50,164 bases of DNA, from contig JAIYCU010000040.1 in NCBI GenBank assembly GCA_027487835.1, forward strand, positions 1 through 50,164. The letters run 5' to 3'. This DNA is from Bacteroidota bacterium. Lineage in GTDB: Bacteria; Bacteroidota; Bacteroidia; UKL13-3. A program made the translations under genes and the position numbers. Under the pieces are notes generated by a model, which was not told the DNA's origin, did not search any database, and was given only the letters and a program-made list of their open reading frames with translations. Below, piece by piece: positions 50,100 to 50,164 of the stretch (its first letter is position 1; every line of letters starts with the position of its first letter).

Positions 50100-50164
50100 C
50101 ATCCCCTTAAAGAAAGGGAATTGGACAGCGGAAGAGTTTAGGTTTAAAAATAGTTTAAAATAAA

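Overview
The window (about 35% G+C by eye) comes from a member of the Bacteroidota, probably from the Sphingobacteriia/Chitinophagia side of the phylum; the class is a guess. The phylum signs are direct. There is a SusC/SusD pair, proteins ending in type IX secretion (T9SS/Por) sorting domains, surface-type lipoproteins, the ftsX-DUF3098-uppP-truB order, and promoters of the Bacteroidota form TT(T)G-N19-TAnnTTTG.

Layout. (1) Positions 1-3.7 kb hold a low-G+C accessory block with every gene on the minus strand: a cut-off Crp/Fnr regulator, a VOC-family protein, an orphan lipoprotein, an antitoxin with a 33-codon remnant of a Doc toxin, and an orphan 131-residue protein. Each unit is preceded by a (C/A)nCTAAC box (GTTAG on the coding strand) and the spacers have inverted ends, so the block resembles an integron-type gene-cassette array without an integrase. 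It also carries five 63-bp hairpin-forming tandem repeats. (2) Positions 3.8-19.3 kb are core genes: queD, and divergently hldD - a 1239-residue sensor histidine kinase - a large outer-membrane barrel protein - an AI-2E family exporter. Then leuS (minus strand), divergent from ftsX - DUF3098 - uppP - truB, and then tRNA-Lys with its own promoter and terminator. (3) Positions 19.6-23.8 kb carry an MBOAT O-acyltransferase followed by three tandem paralogues of an SGNH-like membrane-anchored protein, probably a cell-surface polysaccharide or lipid O-acylation locus. (4) Positions 23.8-28.3 kb encode two T9SS cargo proteins, one with delta-60 repeats and one serine hydrolase. (5) Positions 28.3-39.6 kb form a minus-strand polysaccharide utilisation locus: SusC, SusD, a LamG lipoprotein, a strong hairpin, two PF10091/GH144-type enzymes, a GH3 beta-glucosidase and a small unknown protein. 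The enzyme set points to beta-1,2-glucan as the likely substrate. (6) Positions 39.7-50.2 kb hold tRNA-Val, a small winged-helix regulator with a membrane partner, a secreted protein whose T9SS tail is cut by an in-frame TGA, a tightly packed AsmA - barrel - Nudix - LPP20 cluster, a fused two-domain aminolipid acyltransferase, and paaN. The right edge has two tandem consensus promoters firing out of the window, probably into an rRNA/tRNA or other highly expressed operon.

The most unexplained signal is a 10-bp near-palindrome, GGTTTGAACC (either orientation), found 12 times between 4.7 and 48.1 kb, where base composition predicts well under one copy. It lies inside genes in four different reading phases and is absent from the cassette block, so it looks like a constraint on the DNA and not on the proteins.
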